This document shows positions 49,440 through 59,110 of a stretch of DNA of 64,000 bases, piece after piece. The position numbers were made by a program, and so were the translations under genes. How positions within the stretch are numbered: the first letter of the stretch is position 1; every line of letters starts with the position of its first letter. This DNA is from Tribonema minus. Its lineage: Eukaryota; Sar; Xanthophyceae; Tribonematales; Tribonemataceae. Under the pieces are notes generated by a model. That model had not been told where the DNA came from, did no database searches, and saw nothing but the letters and a program-made list of their open reading frames with translations. The stretch is from positions 62,001 to 126,000 of the forward strand of contig JAFCMP010000106.1 of the NCBI GenBank assembly GCA_017506865.1. The letters are read 5' to 3'.

Positions 49440-50754
49440 GTGCCACAGTTAGCATCGCTTGAGTGCTGTCACTCACAATTGCTATATGGTCCCACACGTG
49501 TTTGAAGCATGCACAAGCAGTAAAGCAAAGGGCCTGGCAGAAGCCGCTAGTATGCCGGACGCAACATGACTTCCCCGCCACAACTTCAACTTCATCTTGC
49601 AGTACAGGTAAAACCGTTCACATGCTTAGTTCAACATGAAGTTGAAGTTGGGGATGCGAAGTCGAGTGGCACATCGACTGCCCCGAGTTGAAGTATGCCG
49701 CATGCACTTTGACTTCCCCATCACAACTTCAAATTCACCTTGAAGTACAGGTAAAACCGTTCACATGCTTGGTTCAACATGAAGTTGAAGTTGTAAAGGG
49801 GAAGTCAAGCTTCACACCGATTGCCCCGAGTAAGCTGGCTACAATAAGTGTCCGGTAGCTGCCGCAACAGTGCCTTGTACGACAGTCTAGCTGGGTGACT
49901 GACAGGCTGATAAACAGCTACCGTAACGGTGACCGTGGCTGGCATGCACCCAAAACAATCCTTCATGATGATTGCAGGGACCTGAATTGAAAACGGGACT
50001 CACAGGTGTGACTTCCGTAAACGGACTTCGCTCACTTGTGATGATGTGGGTGTAACAGTTGTGCCCAGATATAAAGAATATATCACAGGGGATTCACTGG
50101 CAGGCGTTGTCACAATGTCAACTTCACACACGGAGTCGTCGCCTGACTCCGCTCCGACCCCGCTCCAGCCGGAGCGGAGTCAGAGTCGTTTGGCATATCT
50201 CATTGCTCCGCGCTGTTGGAGTCGGAGCAAAGTTGCTCCAGCTGTGCGCCCAGGTGGCCAATGCAACGCATTTCGACAATCATATTAAGCATGAGTTTCC
50301 TCACTGCTGTGTACATATGATCTACAACTGGAAAACTACACACCTCAGCACTCCCGAGACCTCAGTTCCACACGCCCGTGTACTGTGTGCAAGCCCATAT
50401 GAAATGGAAGCAATGCCAGCAGCCAAGGCAGTGGAAGGAAGTCCAGTCAGGAGGTCATGGTGTCGGGTGTCTTATATAGCACAAAAAGGCATTCGCAATG
50501 CAAGCCCTACTTCAACTACTGCTCCACCTAGGGTTGATTTACTACACAGCCGGAGTTGACGACTGAGTTGGAGCTGAGTTGTACAGTCATCCCAGAGCAA
50601 AAGCACCGCAGTGGCTCCTGCAGTTGAGCATGCACGCATGAGCGCGCCACGCATATTGTGCAATGCGGTGCAACGATGGCCGGCTGCTCTTCAGTCCTTT
50701 TACAGGCCCTCAGGTCGTGTAATGCCTTGGTTTTAAGTCGCGTTAATCTCACCA
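49440..50754. other. Intron of PT gene with possible relic exon
   Basis: Apart from the tandem repeat, a short in-frame relic SPTSTTAPP is readable near 50502-50530, with no good splice sites. A GC-rich hairpin (GACTCCGCTCCGACC ... GGAGCGGAGTC) lies at about 50145-50178. Confidence 0.35.
49565..49832. repeat. Two-copy tandem repeat, each copy an inverted repeat
   Basis: Each ~130-bp copy reads TGACTTCCCC...CACAACTTCAA...ACAGGTAAAACCGTTCACAT...AACATGAAGTTGAAGTTG...GAAGTC, so the arms CACAACTTCAACTTCAT / ATGAAGTTGAAGTTG can pair. The copies are at about 49565-49698 and 49699-49832. Confidence 0.8.
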
Positions 50755-51040
50755 TACCGTAAATCACGGGGTATAAGGTACCCGTTCCTTAACAACGCCA
50801 GCTTTTTGGGCCTCTTAGATACGGGTTTCTTATACGGCGTATAAGAAAGGGGGTATCCTGTACAGCAAACCTAGTATCTTACATACACAACTGTCCACAT
50901 GCTATAAGAAACAGGTATCTTATACGGCGTATGCGCGCATGCGTATGCGTCACCAACGGTGTTGGGGTCTTGAAGTTGTATATTATGTCCTGGACCGCAT
51001 GGGCTGCGCGCACGATAAATCGGGCTTGCAATAACTAAAT

Positions 51041-54000
51041 CTACGGAGGAGCCGGCGGTTCGGCGCTGGCCGGCGAGGGCCGCGGCACTTGCAACAGTGC
51101 GATGCGGCGGTAAGCGCTGACGTCGCCATCAGGGGCAATGACTGCGTTCCAGTTGTCGATCACGACACGTGTGAGCGCGCGCTGTAGCGCGAGGGAGGTG
51201 CGGCGGCGCCAGAAGGCAACGCGCTGCGCGAGATTGTAGCTGCCCTGCGAGCTCTGCTCGGCGAGTGCGTGTAGCAGCGCTTGGGTGTCGCGTGACATAG
51301 CGCCGAAGTGGTCAAAGGCTGCGGAAAATAGGGTGTGTGTAGTGGGGTCCAGGGCCCCTGAGACTACGTATGTGTCTATCTTTTCCTGCGAAGCCGATTC
51401 AAGCACGCGCTGCACATCGCGCGCGCCCCCCTGAGCCTGACGGAGGCGGGAGGGGCATGAGCTGTCACGTATGGTGACGTCTATGCAACAAGCTACTTCA
51501 AAGCCGCCGCGCAGTTTAGTGCACCGGCCTGCTGCTACCGCGTCGGCGCTCGGCTGCACTTTAGGGACTGGAAGGCAGACCTGGTTGCTGCCAAAGACGA
51601 TGTCCATGAACTTGTTGAACCCGTGGCGCGCCGCGTAGCGGCGGAAGGGGGCAAGGGTGTCCCGGTCGAGACCGCGGAGGTGGGCCACCTGCTTGAGCAG
51701 CTGAAAGAGCGCGTCTGCGAGCAAGTTGTGTCGCGTGACGTTAAGCCCTTGTGTGCAGCGGCGCAGGTGGGCACCCGAGTCCACTGGTCTATGGCACTTG
51801 GGGCACCGCGCCGCAGCGGGGGCGGGGCGCTCCACGCCCAGGTGGCGCCGCAGCGTCTCGCGGAATTCCGGCGGGGACATGGTCTCCGCTGGGTCAGTGC
51901 TCGGCAATTGCGCCAAGAAACCCATGGCCCCCTTAGAGGCGCCGCTGCGCCACGCCGCGACTGCTTCCAACGCATTTGCTGCTTCAAGCCGACGCAGCTG
52001 CGTGGCGGCGAGCGCTGCGTCTAGCACCCGTGATAGCGCCGCTTGACGCCGCGGCAGCACGGCGGCCGGCGGGGCCTGGGCAGAGCCTGGCTCGCGCGCC
52101 ACCGCTGGCGCAGCAGCGCGGCGCGCGCCGGCGCGAGTCCGCATGCCCGGCCCCGCAGCTCCGCCTGCCCGTTGCAGCAGATCGCGCAGCGCCCGCCATG
52201 CGCCGTCGTCCTGGCGCCAGTCCTGGTACCAGACCGTGGGCAGGAGCAGTGCGAGGGCCGCTGCAGCCTCATCGCTGCCGCTGCGCAGCTGCTGCAGGCA
52301 GGTAGCTATCTGGGTGAAGGTGAAGCCATAGCGGGCATGCTCTAGGACGCGGCTGCGTGCCGCGACTGGAAATGCCGCCAGTGCCGGCCCCATGCACTCG
52401 AGGGAACGTGCAGCAAATGCGGCACATGCACGGGGCGCCGCGCCCAGCACGCCAAAGCCACCACTCCCCAGCCGCAGATGCACGCGTACCTGCTGATGTG
52501 CTGGTAGCGTCACTGGGGCCTCGCCACCCCAGTCGGCGCCGCGTACCCATGCCACTGCCGCCGCCCACAGAGAGGGCGGCGCCGCCGCCGCCGAAACCGC
52601 CGGCGGGCCGCGGCAATCGTCACCCGCCGCCGGCGCGCGCTGGTGGGCCGGCGGCGTAAGACCCGCCGATGGCTCCTGCGCCAGCGCGGCCACGGCCGCT
52701 AGCGTGATGGCGTCGAAGCGCCGTAGCTCCTCGTGCGTGAGGGATGGCGCTGTATTGCGCGAGACATGCCCTGCGCGGGCGGGGACGGCAAGACGCAGAA
52801 TGGAGAAGGCAGCCTGCACATCCTCCATCTGCACAAGCTCCGCAACCAGGCGGTCGGTGCCGGGGGCACGAAGGGTCGCCGCCACTTGCGCGCGCACGAA
52901 GCCCTCGGTGCCGACCGGCACCCCCATCAGCGTGATGCCGTCGTCACATACTGGTACGGGGACATTGGCGGCGGCAAAGACGGCGGCGGCGCGCTCGCGG
53001 GCGCCGCCTGAGGCCGGCACCACCGCCGCGCATTTCGTGACGTTGACCTGAATGTTGAGCTCGCTCAGCGCCTGTTGTATGAAGCAGAACGCGCGGCCAA
53101 CGTGGTCGAGCACCGGCGCGTCACAGCTGGGCGTCATGATGGTGAGGTCATCGAGGTAGCCCGGAAGCGCCAGTTGCGGGAACTTGGCGCGGGCAGCCAC
53201 CATGGTGCCGCGCAGTGCCAGCGCGAACAGCAGCGGCCCCAATGGGTCGCCCTGCTGCACGCCCTGTTGGGAGAGGATGATGGCGGCGTCGGCGTGCCCA
53301 TCTAGGCCAAATTGTAGCCAAGGGGCCCGGCCGGGGCCGTAGATGTGCTCGACGTAGCCGTACAGGCCAGGCAGATGCTCGGCCACCGCGGTGAGGACTG
53401 CCGAGCGCGACAGCGCGTTGAAGGCATTACTGCCGTCAATGGCAAGGAGCACGCCGCCGCACTCATGCGTGAGCTGCGCCATGAGCGCCACTCTCTCTGC
53501 GCCCCCCCGCGCGCCGACCCCAAACTGGCCAATTGGTTCCAGCAGCGCGGAGACGCGGTCCCGGGTGTCCGTGCAGAAGGTGCGGGCGAACAGGCGGCGG
53601 ATGGTGTCGCCGCACGCGATGGGGCGCGCCTTCTCGCCCACAGCGCTGAGGCGCGCGGCCGCGTGAAGGCGCCAAAAGGGGGCGGGCAGCGCGGCGGGGG
53701 TGGAGTACACCGCGGTACCCAGCCACGCCAGCAGCTCAAGGAGCCAGTCAACCGTGCGCCCCGACGTGTGCGCCGTGTGCCGGACGCACTGCTGGAGGTG
53801 GGAGTTGCGCAGCCCAGAGGGACCGGCGGCCGAGCCAGGGTTGGCGGCGAGGATGGCCTCGCGTAGCCCGTCCGCCGTGAATGAAGCGCAGTTGAGTGGT
53901 GCCGGCGCCGCCAGCGCCGCCGCCGCCACCAAGCTGCGCGCCCGCGATGCCGCGGCATCCAGCTTCGCAGACGCATCGCCAGCTGGGTGTTTAGCCTGCA

Positions 54001-55207
54001 GTTTATGCAAGGTAGCAGAGTCGCGGGGGGCAGATGTGTCAGCACCCTCCGCCAGCAGCCGCGCGGCGCGCCCGACGCCGCCCGGCTGCCGCGCCGTCGC
54101 CGCCGCGCGTTCCCGCACTGCCGCCGCCGCCTCCGTCATAGACCTAGCGCGGCGCGTGCACGCACGGGCGGCGCCGCGGCGGCAGAAGGCCAGCGCTGTG
54201 CGCGTGAGCAGGTCCAGGTCGCCTGCCACGAAGGCCGCAAAACGGTGCGCCCGCGGCAGGGAGCCGTCGGGTACAAGCAGCAGGCACGGCAGCAGATGCA
54301 GCAGCTTGCACCATGCACCGGCTGTGGCGGACGCCTGTGCCGCTGCCTCAACCCCGTGTGCCTGCGCTACCGCCGTCTGCGCTTCCCGGAGGCCCGCCAG
54401 CGTGGCCGTCAAGGCGGCTGTGAAGTCCGAGCGGTGCTCCAGGCGAATGCGGCGGCCGACCACCAGTTGCTGCTGCAGAACATAGTCAAAGGAGAGGTCG
54501 TCAAGCGCTGCGCGCGCGGGCGAGAGCGGCGCCAGCGTCCAGAGCGGAAGCGCGCTGCGCCATGTTGGCCCTGCCGCAGCCACAGCGGCAGCTGCGCGGG
54601 CGCCGGGGCCGCGCGCGCCGCCGCTGGCTGTAGAGAGGGGGAGGATGGGGGGCAGAGGCGCGACGCGGGGCCCGTGTGGCCGCTGCGTTGCGGCCGCCCC
54701 CCGGGACTTGTACAGGTGGTCGCGCTGGTGCAATTTCGTGCGCACGCACCCTGGCTCGCCGCACGAGGCGCATGCGCAGAGTAGCAGCTCGGGTTCCACG
54801 GCGTAGTAGGTGCCCGCGCCGGCTCGGTGGAGAGTCAAACACTCATCGTCGACCGCCTGCATACGCGCGAGAAAGTCGGCAGGCACATTCGGATGCTCGC
54901 GGCGCTGGTGATCCGCCAGCGTCGTGGCGATGCGGCGCGCCAGCGCCAGCGACGCCGACGTCTGCGCCGTGAGCGTGTTCGCCTCCCCGTTCCGGCGGAG
55001 GCGCGGTTTGGGCACTGGCACCCGAAAGAGGCAGCCAGTGTCATATAAAGGGCAGCGCGGATAGATGGCAGCTGTTGCAGGCTGAGCGGGCGCCTGCACT
55101 GCCTCAGGCTGCGCAGGGTCTATGCCCGCCGCGGCAGCCGCTGCTGCAGCAGCAGCTGCCGCAATGGCCGCCGGTGCGGCTCCCCCTGAAGTAGAGTCAG
55201 ACATCAT
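51041..55207 (-). CDS. Retrotransposon ORF2: reverse transcriptase with CCHC and REL endonuclease (1388 aa)
   Basis: Tandem ATGs at 55207/55204 follow 33 bp after the ORF1 stop. After a polyalanine leader there is a possible N-terminal zinc-binding segment (C52, C59, H100, H105). The RT core contains AGPSGLRNSHL, KARPIACGDTIRRL, the first catalytic Asp region (LLAIDGSNAFNAL), QQGVQQGDPLGPLLF and the YLDD box (residues 684-687), then MGVPVG. C-terminal are CPKCH...H...C (C1135, C1138, H1147, C1151; CX2CX8HX3C) and a REL-type endonuclease with IDVT around D1243. It copies the element RNA into DNA at a nicked chromosomal target. All catalytic motifs look intact and no stop interrupts the frame, so the copy may be active or very young. 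The long frames on the other strand are GC-rich shadows. Confidence 0.92.
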   Translation of the reverse strand: MMSDSTSGGAAPAAIAAAAAAAAAAAAGIDPAQPEAVQAPAQPATAAIYPRCPLYDTGCLFRVPVPKPRLRRNGEANTLTAQTSASLALARRIATTLADHQRREHPNVPADFLARMQAVDDECLTLHRAGAGTYYAVEPELLLCACASCGEPGCVRTKLHQRDHLYKSRGAAATQRPHGPRVAPLPPILPLSTASGGARGPGARAAAAVAAAGPTWRSALPLWTLAPLSPARAALDDLSFDYVLQQQLVVGRRIRLEHRSDFTAALTATLAGLREAQTAVAQAHGVEAAAQASATAGAWCKLLHLLPCLLLVPDGSLPRAHRFAAFVAGDLDLLTRTALAFCRRGAARACTRRARSMTEAAAAVRERAAATARQPGGVGRAARLLAEGADTSAPRDSATLHKLQAKHPAGDASAKLDAAASRARSLVAAAALAAPAPLNCASFTADGLREAILAANPGSAAGPSGLRNSHLQQCVRHTAHTSGRTVDWLLELLAWLGTAVYSTPAALPAPFWRLHAAARLSAVGEKARPIACGDTIRRLFARTFCTDTRDRVSALLEPIGQFGVGARGGAERVALMAQLTHECGGVLLAIDGSNAFNALSRSAVLTAVAEHLPGLYGYVEHIYGPGRAPWLQFGLDGHADAAIILSQQGVQQGDPLGPLLFALALRGTMVAARAKFPQLALPGYLDDLTIMTPSCDAPVLDHVGRAFCFIQQALSELNIQVNVTKCAAVVPASGGARERAAAVFAAANVPVPVCDDGITLMGVPVGTEGFVRAQVAATLRAPGTDRLVAELVQMEDVQAAFSILRLAVPARAGHVSRNTAPSLTHEELRRFDAITLAAVAALAQEPSAGLTPPAHQRAPAAGDDCRGPPAVSAAAAPPSLWAAAVAWVRGADWGGEAPVTLPAHQQVRVHLRLGSGGFGVLGAAPRACAAFAARSLECMGPALAAFPVAARSRVLEHARYGFTFTQIATCLQQLRSGSDEAAAALALLLPTVWYQDWRQDDGAWRALRDLLQRAGGAAGPGMRTRAGARRAAAPAVAREPGSAQAPPAAVLPRRQAALSRVLDAALAATQLRRLEAANALEAVAAWRSGASKGAMGFLAQLPSTDPAETMSPPEFRETLRRHLGVERPAPAAARCPKCHRPVDSGAHLRRCTQGLNVTRHNLLADALFQLLKQVAHLRGLDRDTLAPFRRYAARHGFNKFMDIVFGSNQVCLPVPKVQPSADAVAAGRCTKLRGGFEVACCIDVTIRDSSCPSRLRQAQGGARDVQRVLESASQEKIDTYVVSGALDPTTHTLFSAAFDHFGAMSRDTQALLHALAEQSSQGSYNLAQRVAFWRRRTSLALQRALTRVVIDNWNAVIAPDGDVSAYRRIALLQVPRPSPASAEPPAPP

Positions 55208-55240
55208 TACGGTGGATGAGGGGAGCGCCGCACCGGCGGC

Positions 55241-57733
55241 TTACAGGCCCGAGGCGCCGCCGCCTCCCTCCGATGCCGGCGGCTGGGCCGTCGAGGTGGA
55301 GAGGAAGCGGTCGGCGGCGGACTGACCTTGGGGCAGCCCGCGCGCGGGGCGTGCAGCGGGGGGTTCCGCCGCCGAGCCCGGCGTGCGCTCAGCAGCCGTG
55401 CGCTTGCGGCTGGCGCGGGGTGTGCCACTGTCGGACATAAGCGCGCTGCTGTCACTGGCAGGCATGGGGGGCTGCCTACTGCGCGAGGGGGAGGCGCTGC
55501 AGTCGCTGCCGTGCCGAGCCGCTGGCGACGATGCGCGCCGACACCGCGAGCGCCCGCGTGAGCAAGAGCGCGGCGGCTGCCGCGGCGCCGCCGCTGCCTC
55601 CAGTGCCACCGCGGGGTCCGCTGCCGCGCTTGCGGCCGCTGCCGCTGCCGCGCTGGCAGCGCCTACAGCAGGCGGCGGCGCGCCCGCCGCCGCCGCGCCT
55701 GCCGCCGCCGCGCCCGCCGCCGTTGCCCCGTCCGCCGCCACCGCCGCCGCAGCGCCAGCCGCTGCAGAGCTAGCCTCAAGGTCTCCCGCCACGGGCGTGG
55801 TGGCCACCGCGCCGGCGGCGTCCGCCGCCGGCACCGCCACGCTCGCAGCGCGCGCCGCTTCCGCTGTCAGCTGCGCCTCGAGTCGAGCGGTCGCCGCAGC
55901 GTTGCGCACCTGCTCTCCTTCGCGCAGGCTCCGTTGCTGCGCCGCCAGCCGCTCCGCACGAACTTGCTCTGCCAGAGACCGGTCGCGATCGGCCTCAGCA
56001 GCCCGCTTTCCCGCCTCGGAGGCTGCCAGCAGCTTTGTCAGTGCCTTGACCTGCTGCTGCAGCCCCTTCCGCGCGGTCCTCCCCTCCAGGATGCCCCCCT
56101 GCAGCTGCTGAATGCGCTGCTCCTGGCCCAGCTGCGCAGGGTCCGCGTCGGCCGCCGGCGGCGGCGGCGAGGCGCCCGGCGACGCGCTCGCCAGCGCGGG
56201 CGTCGAGGCGGCGGCAGCGTCCGTCGCGGCGGCGCCGGTCGCCGCCGGCGCTGGGGGGTGCGAGGCGGCGGCGCCGGTGGGCGCACGCTGCGTCGCGGCG
56301 GCTGCCGCCGCGGCGGCTGCAGCCGTGGCTACCGCAGGGGCACCGGCGGCTGTGCCAGTGGCGGCGGCTGGCGTGGTGCAGGCCGCGGGGAGCGTGGTGT
56401 GCGCGCAGCGCGTTGCCCGGCACTGCTGACCCGGGCGCGTGAAGTGCCGTCGCAAGCAGGACGGGCACGCTGTCAGATTGTCAGGGCCCAGCAGCCGCAG
56501 CGCTACTTCCGTGCCGTCCACCGCGCATAGGACCGAGTGCGCGAGTCGCCGCGCAACGCCGCGGACCACTGTTAGCTCCCAAACACCCGCGGCGCCTGGC
56601 GATGCCGCCGACGCCGGCGCCGCGGATGAGGCCGCACCGTTAATGCCTACGCCGCAGGTCTTCAGAGCGCTGGCCAGCAGCAGAAAGGCGGCGGAAGTGC
56701 CGCCGCCGCCCGCCCGCAAGCGCACCGGCGCGATGGGCATGCCAGGAGCTGCGAGTGCGGGCGCAAGCAGCATTGCAAGCTGCGCTGCAGACCACGCCGC
56801 CGGCGCGCCGCGCACGGTGACCGTGACCGGGGCGCTCATGTCACCAGCGCGGGTGATGCGCAGGCGGAAGCCGCTGAAGCTGAAGTCAGCGGAGTCGCCG
56901 ACCGTTCCGAGCGCCGCGTCAACGAGCGCGGCCGGCGCCCGCAAGCATAGCGTGCGGAAGTCATCGCGAGGCGACAGAGGCCCCAGCGTCTCTGCACCCT
57001 TGAATAGGGACGCAAGTGAGGCAGCGTCTCCAGCGCCGGCCCTCGCCGCGTCGTGCATGTGCGTGAGCGCCGCCGCTAGCAGCTGCTGGCGCCCCCGCGT
57101 GAGTCGGGCGCGGCGCTGTGCAGCCGCCGCAGGGGTGCTGCGCTCGCGCTCGTGAGGCTGACGGGCCGGCGCGAGCTCTGCTAACAGTGCGCGGACGCTG
57201 GCCGGCAAGGCAGCCAAGTGCTCCTGGGTGTAGCAGGTGACTGGATCCACCGTAAACGAGACTAGGTCTGTGCCGGCTGCCGCCGCCGGCGGCACAAATG
57301 GCTGTCCCTCCGCTGTCGGACGGCCCTGCACGCGCGCCGCCATCGCCATGAGGCGGCCCGCAGCGGCTCCACCCTGGCGCCCCACCGCCGCGACAGCGGG
57401 GGGCACGAAGAAGTACTGCTCCTGTTCCGCGGCGTGGAACATCTCGCTCGCCTGTTGGTATAGCTGCCCTGGAGTGAGGGCGGATGGGGCTGGGGTTGGC
57501 GTGTAGCTGCCTCGGGGAGTGAAGTAGGCTCCATCGTGGCCGTGCAGCAGCCGTGCCTCCTCCCGAAGCAGGTTGCTCTTCGCTGTAAGCGACGGGGGTG
57601 TTGTCGCAGTTTTGGCGGCTTTGGCCGCCCACGAGGCAGCAGCAGCAGGAGGGGTGGCCGCGCGACCATTTGGGCCAGCTGGCGTGTCGCCAGTCGCCGC
57701 TGGCAGCACCACCTCCATCGCTTCGGATGGCAT
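55241..57733 (-). CDS. Retrotransposon ORF1 protein (830 aa, zinc knuckle and coiled coil)
   Basis: ATG at 57733 (MPSEAMEVVLPAATGDT) is the first methionine; the frame remains open upstream only with non-ATG starts up to the element edge. The middle includes VTVTVRGAPAAWSAAQLAML, possibly an RNA-binding fold, then a Cys/His cluster CPSC...H...C....C (about residues 423-443). Downstream are long Ala-rich linkers, a coiled-coil-like stretch (QEQRIQQLQGGILEGRTARK ... LAEQVRAERLAAQQRSL), an Arg/Ser-rich segment (SCSRGRSRCRRASS) and a basic tail. ORF1 proteins of non-LTR elements bind the element RNA. The tail ends at TAA, 33 bp before ORF2. Confidence 0.85.
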   Translation of the reverse strand: MPSEAMEVVLPAATGDTPAGPNGRAATPPAAAASWAAKAAKTATTPPSLTAKSNLLREEARLLHGHDGAYFTPRGSYTPTPAPSALTPGQLYQQASEMFHAAEQEQYFFVPPAVAAVGRQGGAAAGRLMAMAARVQGRPTAEGQPFVPPAAAAGTDLVSFTVDPVTCYTQEHLAALPASVRALLAELAPARQPHERERSTPAAAAQRRARLTRGRQQLLAAALTHMHDAARAGAGDAASLASLFKGAETLGPLSPRDDFRTLCLRAPAALVDAALGTVGDSADFSFSGFRLRITRAGDMSAPVTVTVRGAPAAWSAAQLAMLLAPALAAPGMPIAPVRLRAGGGGTSAAFLLLASALKTCGVGINGAASSAAPASAASPGAAGVWELTVVRGVARRLAHSVLCAVDGTEVALRLLGPDNLTACPSCLRRHFTRPGQQCRATRCAHTTLPAACTTPAAATGTAAGAPAVATAAAAAAAAAATQRAPTGAAASHPPAPAATGAAATDAAAASTPALASASPGASPPPPAADADPAQLGQEQRIQQLQGGILEGRTARKGLQQQVKALTKLLAASEAGKRAAEADRDRSLAEQVRAERLAAQQRSLREGEQVRNAAATARLEAQLTAEAARAASVAVPAADAAGAVATTPVAGDLEASSAAAGAAAAVAADGATAAGAAAAGAAAAGAPPPAVGAASAAAAAAASAAADPAVALEAAAAPRQPPRSCSRGRSRCRRASSPAARHGSDCSASPSRSRQPPMPASDSSALMSDSGTPRASRKRTAAERTPGSAAEPPAARPARGLPQGQSAADRFLSTSTAQPPASEGGGGASGL

Positions 57734-57917
57734 GAAACGACTTGAAGTTGAAATGGGGCGGGCCCTGCCCCGCCCCTGGGACACGGTGGCGGCTGCCCCT
57801 CGTGGAGGGTGCCGAGCGTTGGCTGAACAGCAGGCACACAGGGTGGGAGTCACCAACGTGGCGCCAGCAAAATCCACCCAGGGTCTTGAAGTTGTATATT
57901 ATGTCCTGGACCGCATG

Positions 57918-58180
57918 AGAGCAGCGGCGGCAGTGAGAGGTAGTACGGCTGAACAATGAATGCCGCCGGTGGTAGTGCAGCTGTTTTAGCCGCTTTAGCA
58001 GCAACAGCAGCAGCAGCAGCAGCGCCACCAGCGATGGTGAATCAGATGACCGCTACCAGCACCAGAGCCTGCTGCCAAGCGCAAGCGAGGGCCTGCCAAG
58101 CTCATGCACTGCTTGCTGCATGCCTGTCGTTGGTGCTTTGCTACAATTTGAAAGTTGCCTTGCTTGCTGCACAAGGTACG
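57918..58180 (+). other. Internal part of the foldback element with a short open frame
   Basis: From an ATG at 57957 the frame reads MNAAGGSAAVLAALAATAAA and continues for about 97 codons. In another frame KRKRGPAKL resembles an AT-hook, but a stop lies just upstream. Coding status is doubtful. Confidence 0.25.
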
Positions 58181-58391
58181 GGGTTTCTTATACCGTCGCG
58201 TAAGAACCCCCTTTCCTATACACGCAAGGGTTCCTTATGCCGCGTGTAAGAAAGGGCGTTTCTTATACAGCAAACCTAGTATCTTACATACATGCCTGTC
58301 AAAATGCTATAAGAAACGGGTGTCTTATACGCCGTATAAGATACCCATTTCTTATACAGAGGCGCTGCCTTATACCCCGTGATTTACGGTA

Positions 58392-59029
58392 CACGGCAAC
58401 CGGTTAGTACTTGGCGTTGAACACGATTGATGATAGTTGCTGGTGGGTGAGATTTTGAGATCAGCGCTATGCATTGCAGATTTGCTGTGCAGCACGCATC
58501 TGCTTGTGTTTTGATACATGGCTGAGCGGAGCACGGCGTACAGTGTAGGGGTACGCGATCATCACAACGCTGGCCAAGGCAGAAGCACGCTGCTGAGCGC
58601 CCATGATTCTTGGCGTCAGCGCGGCTTCCTTTGTGTATGGCAAGTCGCAAGAAGAGTTGCAAAGTTGGCAGACTATGAGCTAGGCGGGCTCTCTGTACGG
58701 GCCTGCTGGCCCTTTCGTTGCTCGAGGTTATCGTTGCCTTTTACCGACTTTTTAAAAACATCGCAGCACCTGGTGGAACACCTCTGATGCTGTTCCCCGT
58801 TTTCCCGAAGCAGGTCCCGTTTCTCGCAATCTAAACTTAATCCTTCGCATTCGCAAGTGCTTATATCATGTTGATGAATTGGAAAGCCTCAGGCTTGCAC
58901 ACCAATGCTGCAAGGGGAAGCGCTACTAATTGTACTAAAAAGAAAAATGCGCAACGCCATTACGGCAGCATGTGTAACATCGTTACGGCAGCAAATGCTT
59001 GCAAATTGTTTGCACGCTTGTACGTGCAG
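58392..59029. other. Intron sequence of PT gene
   Basis: Contains a short open frame from ATG 58518 (MAERSTAYSVGVRDHHNAGQ) of 89 codons without recognisable motif. The 3' end (CTTGCAAATTGTTTGCACGC) matches the flank of exons C1 and C3. Confidence 0.35.
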
Positions 59030-59110
59030 CTACCTTGGGCCCTTCCCAGCCCACTGCGAAGCCTACTGCACGGCCAACCAGTACTCCTACCCTGAAGCCC
59101 ACGCTTAAAG
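59030..59110 (+). CDS. PT-repeat exon C2 (27 codons, phase 1-1)
   Basis: Acceptor TACGTGCAG, donor AAAG|GTGAGC. It reads ATLGPSQPTAKPTARPTSTP, TLKPTLK. It lies beyond the retrotransposon and is in the same phase as the exons before it, so the gene can be spliced across the 7.6-kb insertion complex. Confidence 0.75.

Larger units (their letters stand above)
51002..57880 (-). mobile_element. Complete R2-like non-LTR retrotransposon, ~6.9 kb
   Basis: Direct repeats of 37 identical bases flank the element (50965-51001 and 57881-57917, beginning GGGTCTTGAAGTTGTATA), the signature of target-primed insertion. On the minus strand the order is a ~147-bp 5' UTR, ORF1, a 33-bp spacer, ORF2, and a very short (~39-bp) 3' UTR without a poly(A) tail. 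Both ORFs are intact. The restriction-like endonuclease and CCHC arrangement in ORF2, and the absence of an apurinic-type endonuclease, place it with the early-branching R2-like (REL) group. The insertion sits inside the foldback element, in an intron of the PT gene, antisense to it. Confidence 0.9.
50755..58391. mobile_element. Foldback DNA element with 24-bp perfect TIRs, split by a retrotransposon
   Basis: The left end (50755-50778, starting TACCGTAAATCACGGGG) and the right end (58368-58391, ending CCCCGTGATTTACGGTA) are perfect inverted repeats. Both halves are filled with CTTATACGGCGTATAAG-type palindromes, and share a direct ~65-bp block (starting ACAGCAAACCTAGTATC at 50862 and 58267). 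Subtracting the inserted retrotransposon and one duplication leaves an element of about 720 bp. No coding gene was recognised; TA at both ends may be the target site. Confidence 0.8.

Noticed and set aside
51535-57500. Numerous long + strand frames across the retrotransposon
   Set aside because: They are shadows of ORF1 and ORF2; only the minus-strand frames contain RT, zinc and endonuclease motifs.
51002-57880. LTR retrotransposon, because of direct repeats at both ends
   Set aside because: The repeats are only 37 bp, lie outside the coding unit with no primer-binding site or TG...CA ends, and the RT is of the non-LTR REL type without integrase or protease.
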